From Maribellus luteus (GTDB lineage Bacteria > Bacteroidota > Bacteroidia > Bacteroidales > Prolixibacteraceae), in assembly GCF_003576475.1 (NCBI RefSeq), contig NZ_QWGR01000004.1, positions 248,001 through 312,000 of the forward strand: DNA of 64,000 bases, given 5' to 3'. Every line of letters begins with the position of its first letter. The stretch's first letter is position 1. Positions 50,461-60,469 of the stretch are shown piece after piece. Under the pieces are notes generated by a model that was not told the DNA's origin, ran no database searches, and saw nothing but the letters and a program-made list of their open reading frames with translations. Position numbers and translations under genes: made by a program.

Positions 50461-53436
50461 ATGAAGACAAGATATTTTAAATTTATTATTGGGCTTTTCC
50501 TTGTATTTGCAGTTCAAAAGTATACCAATGCAGACGAACTGACCGGCCGAGTGTTGGATGCAAAAGGAAAACCAGTTTCAGGAGCATTGATTTATTTGGT
50601 GCAGTATCCTGATGTTAAAGCGACTACTGACAGGAACGGTGAGTATACTATTGCTGCCACAGAAAATTCTGAAGCAGTTATTAATTCAGCTGATAATTTT
50701 TCTAAGTCAGTAATATTATCTGATAGCCTTGTGATTGTTATGGGCCTGGAAACGAGCCCGGTTAACCGTGGTTATGATTTAATTAACGCAACAAAAAACA
50801 CGGCAGCATCTGCTCAAACTGTGTTTGCAGAAGACCTGGAGAAAAACGACTCAAAAGTGAATGCTTCCAATGCATTGTTTGGCGAGTTGTTGGGGCTTAG
50901 TGTGTTACAGAAAAGTGGAACGGTTGCCGAAAACCAGGCTAGATTGAATTATCGCGGCTTAGGACGTCCGTTGGTCTTAGTGGATGGTTTCGAACGTGAT
51001 CTTGATGGACTGACCGTGGAGGAAATTGAGTCAGTAACCCTGTTAAAAGACGCAGCATCGCAAGCTATTTACGGCATGCGTGGGGCGAATGGTGTTTTGT
51101 TGGTAAATACCAAAAAGGGTAAATACAATACCATGGAGATTGATCTTAAATACGATCATGGGGTTAAGTTTGCCAAATCAAGTATTCCAATGGTTGATGC
51201 TTTCACCTATGCAAGTGCCATGAACGAAGCATTAGGCAATGATGGGTTAGCTCCTGAATTCAACCAGTATCAGCTTAATGCCTACAGAGACGGAAGTCAG
51301 CCCGGAATTTATAGTAACGTAAACTGGGCCAATGAGATATTTAAGGATGTAGCTCACTCTAACTCCTACAATGTACAAGTTAGAGGCGGTAATGGCATAA
51401 CTCGTTTCTATGGGGCGGTTGCCTATGATACTGATGAAAGTTTTATTAAGCTCGGCGCGCCCGATCCTTCAATCCCGAACCAGTTCAAATATTCAAACCT
51501 GAATGTACGCACCAATGTAGATGTCAACATATCAAAAAATACACTGTTGACAATTAACATGCTGGGTAAGCTACAGGAGAACAGCCGGGGAATGCTAAGT
51601 GAATCGGACCTGATGAAAAGTATTTATAATACACCTGCCGGAGCATTTCCAATTAAAACCGAAAATGGTAATTGGGGAGCCAGCACAACCTGGAAAACCA
51701 ATCCGGTTGCTGAATTATCGACAGCTGGTTTTACAAGGTTTCATACGCGTACTCTTTACGCCAATATAAATATTAAGCAAAACCTTGATGCGATTACCAA
51801 AGGTCTGAATGCTAGTGCCAGGTTTGGTATGGACTCTTATTCTGTTATTAGAGAGAAAAAGTATAGAACTTACCAAACAGAGACAATTACGCCTGTATTT
51901 GATAATGATGGTAACCCAACTGATCTTGAATATAACCTGATTGGAGAACGGATGACCAACTTTCAGGAGTGGAATGCGGGCACCATCGATCAGTGGAGAA
52001 AACTTACCGGACAGGGACAACTGGATTACAAACGCACGTTTAACAAGTCAACCGTAGGTGGTGGATATATCTTTGAGATATCGAGTTATTCCGGTTACGG
52101 GCAGCACAAAATGTTTAACCGGGTAAATAATGTCTTGTATGCTTCGTATGGCTATGATAATAAGTATTTGCTGGATGCTACATTTTCAGTTGGTTCTTCT
52201 AACGTACTGAACCCTCGTAGAAAGTGGGGCTATTTTCCTGCCATTTCGGCCGGATGGGTTGTTTCGCAAGAAGACTTTGCTAAAAACAGCGAGGCCATTG
52301 ATTACCTGAAAGTAAATGCTTCGTGGGGTATTACCGGAAGTGATAACATGAACTTTGATCTGTACAAAGTATATTATCAAACAGGTAAAAGCTATTTATT
52401 TGGAAACTTCCAGGGAGTGGGTACTATTGAGCCCGGTAGCTTACCAGTGGTTAATCTTACTTATCCTAAAACCCGAAGTGTCAATGTTGGTGCTGAAGGT
52501 ACATTCTTCGGTGGTATGAATGTGAGTGTTGATGTGTTTGACATTAAGAAGTACGACCAATTGATTGAAAGCAAGAATATTGTTTCATCAGTCATTGGTA
52601 TTGACCCGGGCATGACCAACAGTGCAGAATATGCTTACAAAGGCGTTGAGTTAGGATTAGGATATACAGGCACAAAAGGTGACCTTAAGTATTCGGCGAT
52701 GGGACATTTCACTTTTACAAGAAGTGAAATAATTAATAACAACGAGCAAGTATGGAAGAATGACTTTAACAGGGCTACCGGCCATCCGGTTGGTCAGATC
52801 TTTGGTTACGAGTCGATAGGTTTCTTCAAAGATCAGGCTGATATTGATAATAGTCCTGTTCAAACTTTCTCGGAAGTGCAGCCCGGAGATATAAAATACA
52901 AGGATCAGGATGATAATGGCATTATCGACCAATACGATAGAATTGCTATTGGCAATAATTCAATTGTACCCGAAATGTATTTTTCGTTGGATTTGAATGT
53001 TGAGTATCGTAAGCTAGGTATCAATCTTCTGTTCCAGGGAACCGCTAACCACAGTGCCATCATGCAAGCAGATGGTATTTACCGTCCGTTGGTTAATAAT
53101 AAGAATATATCGCAGCATTATTACGATAATCGCTGGACTGAGACAAATCAGGATGCATTGTACCCACGTTTAACAAACGCGCTAAATGAAAACAATAATG
53201 TGGCCTCAACTATTTGGTTGCAAGATTTATCCTATCTAAAACTGAGGACAGCCGAGATTTACTATACCCTGCCAAAACAATGGGTTGAACGTGTAAAGCT
53301 GGGCAACGCCACAGTCTTTGCCAGGGGCTATAACCTGTTTTCGATCGATAAAATGAGAGTTGGCGATGCTGAGGCCTTTGGGCTTAATTTCCCAATGTAT
53401 AGTTCTGTTAATCTTGGAGTGAAGATCAATTTCTAA
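50461..53436 (+). CDS. SusC-like TonB-dependent transporter, second of tandem pair (divergent linker)
   Basis: 991 aa. Signal peptide (FIIGLFLVFAVQKYTNA), carboxypeptidase-regulatory-like domain (LTGRVLDAKGKPVSGALIYL), then plug and barrel (GRPLVLVDGFERDLDGL, MRGANGVLLVNTKKG, final NLGVKINF). The usual EVVVxGYGxQKK linker before the plug is replaced by an unrelated stretch (MGLETSPVNRGYDLINATK), so its TonB box or plug release may differ. With its SusD it gives the locus a second import channel, perhaps for another chain size or branch pattern. Confidence 0.92.
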   Translation: MKTRYFKFIIGLFLVFAVQKYTNADELTGRVLDAKGKPVSGALIYLVQYPDVKATTDRNGEYTIAATENSEAVINSADNFSKSVILSDSLVIVMGLETSPVNRGYDLINATKNTAASAQTVFAEDLEKNDSKVNASNALFGELLGLSVLQKSGTVAENQARLNYRGLGRPLVLVDGFERDLDGLTVEEIESVTLLKDAASQAIYGMRGANGVLLVNTKKGKYNTMEIDLKYDHGVKFAKSSIPMVDAFTYASAMNEALGNDGLAPEFNQYQLNAYRDGSQPGIYSNVNWANEIFKDVAHSNSYNVQVRGGNGITRFYGAVAYDTDESFIKLGAPDPSIPNQFKYSNLNVRTNVDVNISKNTLLTINMLGKLQENSRGMLSESDLMKSIYNTPAGAFPIKTENGNWGASTTWKTNPVAELSTAGFTRFHTRTLYANINIKQNLDAITKGLNASARFGMDSYSVIREKKYRTYQTETITPVFDNDGNPTDLEYNLIGERMTNFQEWNAGTIDQWRKLTGQGQLDYKRTFNKSTVGGGYIFEISSYSGYGQHKMFNRVNNVLYASYGYDNKYLLDATFSVGSSNVLNPRRKWGYFPAISAGWVVSQEDFAKNSEAIDYLKVNASWGITGSDNMNFDLYKVYYQTGKSYLFGNFQGVGTIEPGSLPVVNLTYPKTRSVNVGAEGTFFGGMNVSVDVFDIKKYDQLIESKNIVSSVIGIDPGMTNSAEYAYKGVELGLGYTGTKGDLKYSAMGHFTFTRSEIINNNEQVWKNDFNRATGHPVGQIFGYESIGFFKDQADIDNSPVQTFSEVQPGDIKYKDQDDNGIIDQYDRIAIGNNSIVPEMYFSLDLNVEYRKLGINLLFQGTANHSAIMQADGIYRPLVNNKNISQHYYDNRWTETNQDALYPRLTNALNENNNVASTIWLQDLSYLKLRTAEIYYTLPKQWVERVKLGNATVFARGYNLFSIDKMRVGDAEAFGLNFPMYSSVNLGVKINF

Positions 53437-53447
53437 TAGACTGAAAT

Positions 53448-55121
53448 ATGAAAAATAAATATAACAAAATAGTATTACTGCTTAGTGCAGTGATGTTGAC
53501 GTTTACTGCCTGCAACGACTTCCTGGAGTATAGCGAAACAGATACTCTCAATGAAGAGTTGGCATTTAGTAATCTGCAGCGAGCCACCTCTGCTGGTTTA
53601 AACTGTTACACTTATTTACAGGATAATTTTGGATCGGCTATGCGTTCCTCTGGTTGCGATGAATCGCAGTATGCCTGGCCTGCAAGTTATATTCATAAAT
53701 ACTATAATGGCAGCTGGTCGTCCTTTAATACGGTCGATGATCAATGGGGCCATTTTTACCAGGGTATCTTTGTGTGTAACAACTTCCTTGAAAAAGCGGC
53801 AGATAAGGAGTTTGAAGAGTATCTGTACAACGAAGATTATGAAAGATTGTACACCAACTTTAAAAATCTGAAATGGGAAGTAAGAGCCCTGCGTGCTTAT
53901 TTTTACTTCGAATTGGTTAAGCGCTATGGCAATGTGCCTTTGGTTACTGATGTGCTTAACAAGGAGGAAGTTAATAGTGTATCGCAAACTGATGCCAAAA
54001 AAGTGTTGGAATGGATTGCCAGCGAGAGTCATACTTGTTCTGATTATCTGCCCGATACCTATGATGTTAATGAATACAGTAAACAAACTGGTCGTGTTAC
54101 AAAGTTATTTGCAAAGGCCTTGGAAGCACGCGTACTGTTATATGCTGCCAGCCCCTTACACAACAATGGTACTTACGATCTGGATCTGTTACGCTCGTCT
54201 GGTTTGGCTTCGTTATCCATTATTAATACAATGGAAGCCAACGGTGTTAGCTTGTCTTCTATCGAGTACTCCGATTTGTGGAACTCAGAAGGCGATAAAC
54301 ATGCAAAATGCCCGGAAGTTATAGCGAATATCATGAAAGGTGCGACAAACTCGTTTGAAAAAGAAAACTTTCCGATTTCAGTAGAGGGAGGAAAAACGGG
54401 TAATTGTCCGACACAGAACCTGGTCGATGCCTACGACATGCAATCTGGCTTTACTTACGATCCGGCCAATCCATATGCTAATCGCGATCAGCGTCTGCAA
54501 CAAACCGTGGTGGTCAATCAGTCGGAATGGGCCTATAACGAAACCATGGATATTTTCTTTGGCGGAAAAGATGGTTTGCCAAACAAAGGTGCCACTCCAA
54601 CCGGCTATTACCTGAAAAAATATGCGATGAAAAACACCAACCTTAATCCGGTTGGTACCACACAGCATAAAATGGTTTGGATCCTGTTTCGTTTAGGGGA
54701 AGTGTATTTGAATTATGCAGAAGCAGCCAGCCAAATCAATGGTGTGTCAGGTACTGATGCTGACTTGCCGCTTTCAGCTGTTGATGCGATTAATAAGGTG
54801 CGCACACGCAAAGGCTTAACCATCGATGTTATTTCAGATGCTTTATCACTGGAGGATTTTACCGCTCAGTATCGTAAAGAGCGCATGGTAGAGCTGGCTT
54901 TTGAAGATCACCGTTTCTGGGATGTTCGACGCTGGATGATTGGAGATGCTACCGTTGCGATAAAAACAATGAAGATTGAGAAAGCGGCTGATGGTTCATT
55001 TATCTACACAAAAGAAGTAGATAATAGCACTCGTCTATGGGAGGATAAATATTACTTCTATCCGATCAATCAAAGTGAGTTGAATATTAATCCAAATTTG
55101 AAACCAGGTAAAAATTGGTAA
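53448..55121 (+). CDS. SusD-like glycan-binding lipoprotein, second of tandem pair
   Basis: 557 aa, lipoprotein with Cys21 (LTFTACNDFLEYSETD). SusD hallmarks: VRALRAYFYFELVKRYGNVPLVTD, FRLGEVYLNYAEAASQ, YRKERMVELAFEDHRFWDVRRW, ending INPNLKPGKNW. Starts 11 bp after its SusC. It forms the lid of that transporter. Confidence 0.93.
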   Translation: MKNKYNKIVLLLSAVMLTFTACNDFLEYSETDTLNEELAFSNLQRATSAGLNCYTYLQDNFGSAMRSSGCDESQYAWPASYIHKYYNGSWSSFNTVDDQWGHFYQGIFVCNNFLEKAADKEFEEYLYNEDYERLYTNFKNLKWEVRALRAYFYFELVKRYGNVPLVTDVLNKEEVNSVSQTDAKKVLEWIASESHTCSDYLPDTYDVNEYSKQTGRVTKLFAKALEARVLLYAASPLHNNGTYDLDLLRSSGLASLSIINTMEANGVSLSSIEYSDLWNSEGDKHAKCPEVIANIMKGATNSFEKENFPISVEGGKTGNCPTQNLVDAYDMQSGFTYDPANPYANRDQRLQQTVVVNQSEWAYNETMDIFFGGKDGLPNKGATPTGYYLKKYAMKNTNLNPVGTTQHKMVWILFRLGEVYLNYAEAASQINGVSGTDADLPLSAVDAINKVRTRKGLTIDVISDALSLEDFTAQYRKERMVELAFEDHRFWDVRRWMIGDATVAIKTMKIEKAADGSFIYTKEVDNSTRLWEDKYYFYPINQSELNINPNLKPGKNW

Positions 55122-55180
55122 AAATTACAGGGGCAGAGCTATCTCTGTAGCTGTATTACAAAATTTTAAAAAGTTTAATT

Positions 55181-56881
55181 ATGAAGAAAAAATTAAGCTA
55201 TATATGGATATTGACCATTGCTGTAGTGGCTTTTATCTACGGATGTAACAAAGAAGATGTATTGCACAGTAGTCAGGAAAAGGAAGATGTTGCCTTAAAA
55301 ATGACAGTGAAGAATGATGTGCTGGTTTCGGGGGACAGCCTAAGTATTGTTTTCGATGTTGAGGAAGACGCTGTTGCCGGTAAAGACATTGAAATTACAC
55401 TGTCAGTAAGCAATGCAAACGGAGAAGATGCTTCTCAACACTTTCTGGGGTTTATTGAAACGGTTGTTTTTCCAAGAGGTGAGAAATCACTTACTAAAAA
55501 CTATTCAGTCAGTAAGCTTAAAATGGCTAAAATTAATGTGGAGCTAAGTGCCAGTTGTGAAACGAACACTATTACTGGCGAAAAGATTCCTTTAACGATT
55601 ACCAATAATCCATCCTGCAATCTGAATTCTTTTCTGCTTGATGGCAGAGAAGGCGAGATTAACCAGGAAGACCGCACTGTTTTGGTATACATGGTATACG
55701 GTGCTGATCTGACAGCTTTGGAGCCAGGGTTGGAAGTATCGCTCGATGCAACATATTCGCCGGAGGGCAAGCAGGATTTTTCATCTCCGGTTGAGTACAC
55801 CATTACTGCGCAGGATGGTGAAACTAAAAAGGTATACACCGTTTCTGTTAAGTATGCTAAAAATGATAAAGCTGTTGTCGAATCATTCATACTTGGCAAT
55901 TACCCTGCTGTTATCGATCAGACTAACCGGGTAATCAATGTAAATGTGCCAACAGGAACCAATGCTGCTGAGTTGACCAGTTCACTCACACTTGCCTATG
56001 GTGCCACATATGAACAAGCGGGTGACACTTATACAGTAACCGCTGAAGATGGAGTGACAACGCAGGAATATAGCGTAAACATTGTTGAAAAAGCAGTTGC
56101 ACCGCTAATGGTATTTGTTGAAGGTGGCACCTTTACGATGGGAGCCGGAGGAGCGTCTATGTTTGAAGCTACTATTTCTAAAGATTTATTTGTTAGTACT
56201 TTAGAGATTATGTGGGGAGAGTATGGTGATTTGTTAGGCGAAGACAGAGCCAGTGTTCAAGGCTGGAGATGGAAACCTGCCGGACCAACTATTCCTATGA
56301 CTTGTTTGTCATGGTTTGATGCTTGCGACTTTAGTAATAAGCTGAGTATTGAGCATGGCTTAGAACCATATTATATAATATCAGATGTAGTGACTGAGGC
56401 AACTGGTCGTATTTCTTCAGCATCTGTAACCATCAATGATCCTAACGGTAAAGGTTACCGTTTGCCAACTGAAGCAGAATGGGAATTCATTGCACGTGGA
56501 GGCAAGTACTCTCAAGGATACATTTATCCCGGAGGCGATGTAGCAACAGAGCTTGGGTGGGTACAAGCCAATGCCACCAATGTTTATAACAACTGGGGAG
56601 AACCGCATCCTGGTGCAAACTTTAAAGCCAACGAACTAGGTATTTTCGATATGGTGGGTAATGTGAGAGAATGGTGCTGGGATTGGGCTGGCGGAGAACA
56701 TCCGGCAATTCCAACAATTGATCCGATGGGGCCTGAATCGGGCACTAATAAAGTGACTCGCGGAGGATGCTATTGGACACGCCCTACGGATAAAGAGATG
56801 GAAATGTGGGAACGTGGTAAAGAGTTTGGTGTAAACCCAAACCATGCCTCCATAGGATTTAGGATTGTTCGTAATAAATAA
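55181..56881 (+). CDS. Surface lipoprotein with two DUF5018-like repeats and an FGE-like head
   Basis: 566 aa, lipoprotein with Cys22 (YGCNKEDV, export motif). An N-terminal Ig-like module (about 35-145; DVLVSGDSLSIVFDV) is followed by two DUF5018-like repeats (about 148-230 and 231-308; the first has PVEYTITAQDG). The head (about 312-566) is a sulfatase-modifying-factor/FGE-type domain: FVEGGTFTMGAGG, YRLPTEAEWEFIARGG, GIFDMVGNVREWCWDW, ASIGFRIVRN. The cysteines that bind copper in true formylglycine-generating enzymes are not at their place (the motif reads RGGCYWTRP). It is therefore more likely a glycan-binding or other FGE-fold protein than a sulfatase activator. Located where SusE/F-type binding proteins usually lie. 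Confidence 0.72.
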   Translation: MKKKLSYIWILTIAVVAFIYGCNKEDVLHSSQEKEDVALKMTVKNDVLVSGDSLSIVFDVEEDAVAGKDIEITLSVSNANGEDASQHFLGFIETVVFPRGEKSLTKNYSVSKLKMAKINVELSASCETNTITGEKIPLTITNNPSCNLNSFLLDGREGEINQEDRTVLVYMVYGADLTALEPGLEVSLDATYSPEGKQDFSSPVEYTITAQDGETKKVYTVSVKYAKNDKAVVESFILGNYPAVIDQTNRVINVNVPTGTNAAELTSSLTLAYGATYEQAGDTYTVTAEDGVTTQEYSVNIVEKAVAPLMVFVEGGTFTMGAGGASMFEATISKDLFVSTLEIMWGEYGDLLGEDRASVQGWRWKPAGPTIPMTCLSWFDACDFSNKLSIEHGLEPYYIISDVVTEATGRISSASVTINDPNGKGYRLPTEAEWEFIARGGKYSQGYIYPGGDVATELGWVQANATNVYNNWGEPHPGANFKANELGIFDMVGNVREWCWDWAGGEHPAIPTIDPMGPESGTNKVTRGGCYWTRPTDKEMEMWERGKEFGVNPNHASIGFRIVRNK

Positions 56882-56892
56882 GAAGTGGATAT

Positions 56893-56928
56893 ATAAGAGT
56901 TGGTATCCCTCAGAATACCAACTCTTAT
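56893..56928 (+). terminator. Strong hairpin after the FGE-like lipoprotein gene
   Basis: TAAGAGTTGGTAT (56894-56906) pairs perfectly with ATACCAACTCTTA (56915-56927) around an 8-nt loop, plus one more A-T pair at the base. The T-run after it is weak, so partial termination or 3'-end protection of the SusC/SusD mRNA is possible. Confidence 0.65.
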
Positions 56929-57023
56929 TACTTTAAGATTCGATTTATAAGTTGGTTTATTCGTTAGCCAGTTAATATTTTTAATAAAATAACAGCTGTA
57001 GTTGTTTTTTAAGTGGAGAAATT

Positions 57024-58709
57024 ATGAAGTATCTTGTATGGGTAGTAGTTATGGCAGCTTGCTTTATGGCATCATGTGGTCAGGATGAGATGTTGGAAAA
57101 GGACAAGCCAATTGCTGCGATTCCTTTAAAAATGGCGCTGGAAGAAAAGAGTCTTGTTTCCGGAGATAGTCTCGAAGTAACGTTTAGCTCGGTGTATGGT
57201 ACACCTGCAAAACTGGATATTCCAATTTCTATTGTGATTAGCGATGGTGATGGTTTAGATATTTCGAATTATTTCAATGATTTGGAAAAAACGATAACCT
57301 TTCAGAAAGGACAAACTGTTCTGGCAAAAAAATTTCAGCTAGGTGATGCGCAGATTACCAAAGGACAGGCAGAGCTGATCGCGAGTTCAGAGATAACATC
57401 AATTGCCAATAGTTCAGTTAGTTTTACTATCTCAAACAGCGAGTTGTGCAACCTGGTATCTTTTCAGATTAGCGAGGCTGTTGAAATTGTAAAAGATGGA
57501 AGTACAGTATATGTAACAATGCCTGCCGGCGCTGATTTAACCAGTTTGACGCCTGAATTGGAGGTATCTGCCAAGGCTACCTATTCACCGCAAGGTCCAC
57601 AGGATTTTTCATCTCCTGTTGAATTTACCGTTACTGCGCAGGATGGTGTGACAAATAATAAGTATACCATCATTGTCAATGCTGTAATGCCTTACTTGTC
57701 AAACTTAGTGGCTGATTTAGAAATGTATAATGCCGCGGTGAAGGAGCTGGAAGAATCAGGCGCAGCGAGGAGCGCATTTAATAAATGGATTACAGAAGTG
57801 GCCAATGTCGCCATGACAAGTGAACCATATGCAGTACAACAATTAACCCAGGAAAACCAAGCTACTGCAAAGGAAAATGCCCAAAATATTTACGCCATTG
57901 TAGTTGATTGGATGTTCATGGATAAAAAAAGTGAGCAAGCCGGTTTGTACCTTAAAAAAGCGACCGCTTTAATAAAAGCATGGGCAAGTATTAATGAACC
58001 CACCGATCATACTCCGCGTGAATCGTTAATAACTCCTTTGTATGAAGCTTACTCAGTAATAAGACAACACATTGGTGAGCAGGATCGTGTCGCGATTGAT
58101 GGCTGGATACGTAAGCGGGCTGACTATTATAAGCAATTGAACTTTACCGGCAACCTGCTCGAAAACAACTGGAATACGATACGAATCAATTTTCTGTTTT
58201 ATTTTTCTCAGATATTGGACGATGAGGCACTCTATAATACCTCTGTGAATAACTTGAAAAGTCACATTGAGCTCAATATTCTGGAAAATGGTGTTTCTCA
58301 TGACTTTGTTAACCGCGATGCGTTTGCTTACCATTCATACAACCTGCTTTTTTATGCGCGTATATTAAAGGCAGTTGGTATGTACAAAGATAAAACAGCT
58401 GCCACAGCGCTTTATCAGTTGCAGAACAAAAAAGGAAGTTCCATTGAAAGCTGTGTGAAGTTTTGGGAACCATATATGATTGACACCGAGAACTATGTTC
58501 ACCTGGAGTTTGTGAATACCGAGTGGGCTCCGGATAAGGACCGCAGCGATTACAACAAGCCTTATAACCCAATGGGAACAGTTTACGTTTTGGATGAGCT
58601 CCGGTATATTGACACTAAATGTGCCGAATATGTGCTGAAGATAACATCGATGAATAAATACGGGCGGACTTTTAATTATTGGATGAATAGTCTTCAGCCT
58701 GCAAACTAG
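57024..58709 (+). CDS. Surface lipoprotein lyase: Ig-like and DUF5018-like modules plus alginate-lyase-type head
   Basis: 561 aa, lipoprotein with Cys18 (MASCGQDEM, acidic export pattern). The first ~225 residues match the N-terminal modules of the preceding FGE-like lipoprotein (SLVSGDSLEV; DFSSPVEFTVTAQDG). The head (about 230-561) has the PF05426 alginate-lyase fold, with Asn381-Asn382-Trp383 (ENNWNTIR) and Arg431-Asp432...Tyr436-His437 (NRDAFAYHS) as likely active-site residues. It probably starts depolymerisation of a uronate-containing chain at the cell surface, feeding the tandem transporters. GH88 (63225 onward) would trim the unsaturated ends. Confidence 0.72.
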   Translation: MKYLVWVVVMAACFMASCGQDEMLEKDKPIAAIPLKMALEEKSLVSGDSLEVTFSSVYGTPAKLDIPISIVISDGDGLDISNYFNDLEKTITFQKGQTVLAKKFQLGDAQITKGQAELIASSEITSIANSSVSFTISNSELCNLVSFQISEAVEIVKDGSTVYVTMPAGADLTSLTPELEVSAKATYSPQGPQDFSSPVEFTVTAQDGVTNNKYTIIVNAVMPYLSNLVADLEMYNAAVKELEESGAARSAFNKWITEVANVAMTSEPYAVQQLTQENQATAKENAQNIYAIVVDWMFMDKKSEQAGLYLKKATALIKAWASINEPTDHTPRESLITPLYEAYSVIRQHIGEQDRVAIDGWIRKRADYYKQLNFTGNLLENNWNTIRINFLFYFSQILDDEALYNTSVNNLKSHIELNILENGVSHDFVNRDAFAYHSYNLLFYARILKAVGMYKDKTAATALYQLQNKKGSSIESCVKFWEPYMIDTENYVHLEFVNTEWAPDKDRSDYNKPYNPMGTVYVLDELRYIDTKCAEYVLKITSMNKYGRTFNYWMNSLQPAN

Positions 58710-58787
58710 CAGTGCTGTGGCGATTATGGAAGGTGGGTAAGCCAATGTCGCTATGTTTCCTGTATAAATATTTAAATAATTAAAAGA

Positions 58788-60383
58788 ATGAAGAAGCGTA
58801 TTTTACTGGTTGTTTCGTTTATTGTTTTGGCAGTATTAATTGGTTTTGCGCAAGAGAATAGCACAATAATAGTTCCTTATCCTAATCATTATGAGGCTAA
58901 AAAGGGGCACTTTGATTTTACCAATCGGTTAACCGTGTCAACAGATGCAGATGAGTTCGATGATATAGTCAGGGTATTTACGACACAGGCCAAGAGCTAT
59001 GCCAATATCAATGTGCGTCAAAAGAAACGAAATGCCCGGGTTAAGCTGGTCAAATCAAGCGAAGTGACAGCCAAAGAGGCTTATCGCTTAGTAATTGAAC
59101 CGGACGAAATTGTTATTGAAGCAAACGCTTCGGAAGGGACGTTCTACGGGTTGCAGTCACTCATCCAATTGCTTATTAATGCGCAGCAAAAGGGTAATAC
59201 ATCAATTCCCTGTGGTGTGGTCGATGATAGTCCACGTTACGAGTGGCGCGGTTTTATGCTCGATGAGTCTCGTCATTTCTTTGGTATGGAAGAAGTGAAA
59301 AAGATACTGGACATGATGGCGCTGCAAAAACTAAACAAGTTTCACTGGCACCTGACAGATGAGCCCGCATGGCGTATCGAAATAAAACAATATCCTTTGT
59401 TAACCGAAGTGGGTGGTGCCGGAACCAAATGGGATAAGAATGCACCCGTCAGGTTTTATACCCAAAAGGAGATAAAAGAAATAATTGAGTATGCAGCCGA
59501 ACGTTTTATTGAAATTATCCCTGAAATAGACATGCCCGGTCATGCAACGGCTGCTGTTAGAGCATATCCCGAATTTGGCGGAGGTGGTTCAGAAAGAAAC
59601 CCTGATTTCACCTTTCACCCGGGCAAAGAAGGAACATACCAGTTTCTGACCAATATCCTTAAGGAAGTGGCTGTTTTATTCCCTTCTGAATTTATCCATA
59701 TCGGAGGTGATGAAGTGCACTATGGTAATCAACAGTGGGCAAGTTTTCCTGAAATACAGGATCTGATGAAAAGAGAGGGCTTGAAAGACCTAGTTGATGT
59801 AGAGCATTACTTTTTAAACCGGATGGCCGATTCGGTTAAATGCATTGGGAAAACAGTAATGGGATGGGACGAAGTGACGAATGCGGGTTTAAGAAACGAG
59901 AATACCTGGGTAATGTGGTGGCGACACGATAAACCACAAATGTTACAGACGGCGGTTGATAAGAAGTACGCAACAATTATGTGTCCTCGCAGACCGCTTT
60001 ATTTTGATTTTGTGCAGCATGATTCGCACAAAGACGGAAGACGATGGGGTGGCTTTTGTCCTATTGAAGACGTATATGCTTTCCCCAATGAGGAAATGAC
60101 AGGTGGTCAGTTTTATAAAAGTGACTTTGTTAAAGGAATTCAGGCCAATGTGTGGACGGAAACCATGCACACGGTCGAACGACTTGAGTTTATGGTGTTT
60201 CCACGTTTGTCGGCACTGGCTGAAGCAGCCTGGACCAAGGAACGAAACAAAGATTATGAGGGCTTTAATAGTCGCCTTGGCTGGTTAATTACATTTTTCG
60301 AGGGGCAGAATATTAGCCTGTTTGATCCGCTTCATCCGGAGCGTATCTCAGAAATCAATGGGGTGAGTGAAGAAAAACACTAA
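58788..60383 (+). CDS. GH20 beta-N-acetylhexosaminidase
   Basis: 531 aa, signal peptide (LLVVSFIVLAVLIGFAQ). Small N-terminal GH20b domain, then the TIM barrel: RGFMLDESRHFFGMEEVKK, KFHWHLTDEPAWRIEI, PEIDMPGHATAAV, and the catalytic Asp308-Glu309 pair in IHIGGDEVHYG. A Trp-rich C-terminal end (VWTETMHTVERLEFMVFPRL) completes the pocket. It releases terminal GlcNAc or GalNAc by substrate-assisted catalysis, showing that the target glycan carries N-acetylhexosamine. Stands 78 bp after the lyase gene. Confidence 0.93.
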   Translation: MKKRILLVVSFIVLAVLIGFAQENSTIIVPYPNHYEAKKGHFDFTNRLTVSTDADEFDDIVRVFTTQAKSYANINVRQKKRNARVKLVKSSEVTAKEAYRLVIEPDEIVIEANASEGTFYGLQSLIQLLINAQQKGNTSIPCGVVDDSPRYEWRGFMLDESRHFFGMEEVKKILDMMALQKLNKFHWHLTDEPAWRIEIKQYPLLTEVGGAGTKWDKNAPVRFYTQKEIKEIIEYAAERFIEIIPEIDMPGHATAAVRAYPEFGGGGSERNPDFTFHPGKEGTYQFLTNILKEVAVLFPSEFIHIGGDEVHYGNQQWASFPEIQDLMKREGLKDLVDVEHYFLNRMADSVKCIGKTVMGWDEVTNAGLRNENTWVMWWRHDKPQMLQTAVDKKYATIMCPRRPLYFDFVQHDSHKDGRRWGGFCPIEDVYAFPNEEMTGGQFYKSDFVKGIQANVWTETMHTVERLEFMVFPRLSALAEAAWTKERNKDYEGFNSRLGWLITFFEGQNISLFDPLHPERISEINGVSEEKH

Positions 60384-60469
60384 GGTGATTAATTCTGCAT
60401 TTCTAATTTTTAAACTGGATGCGAGTTGTCAGTTCGAATTAGGTTGTTGGATTATAAAACAGCTATTAA

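Noticed and set aside
55181-56881. Sulfatase-activating formylglycine-generating enzyme
   Set aside because: The fold is right, but the conserved active-site cysteines are not at their position and the protein is a surface lipoprotein beside SusD, not a maturase for the sulfatase at 6627.
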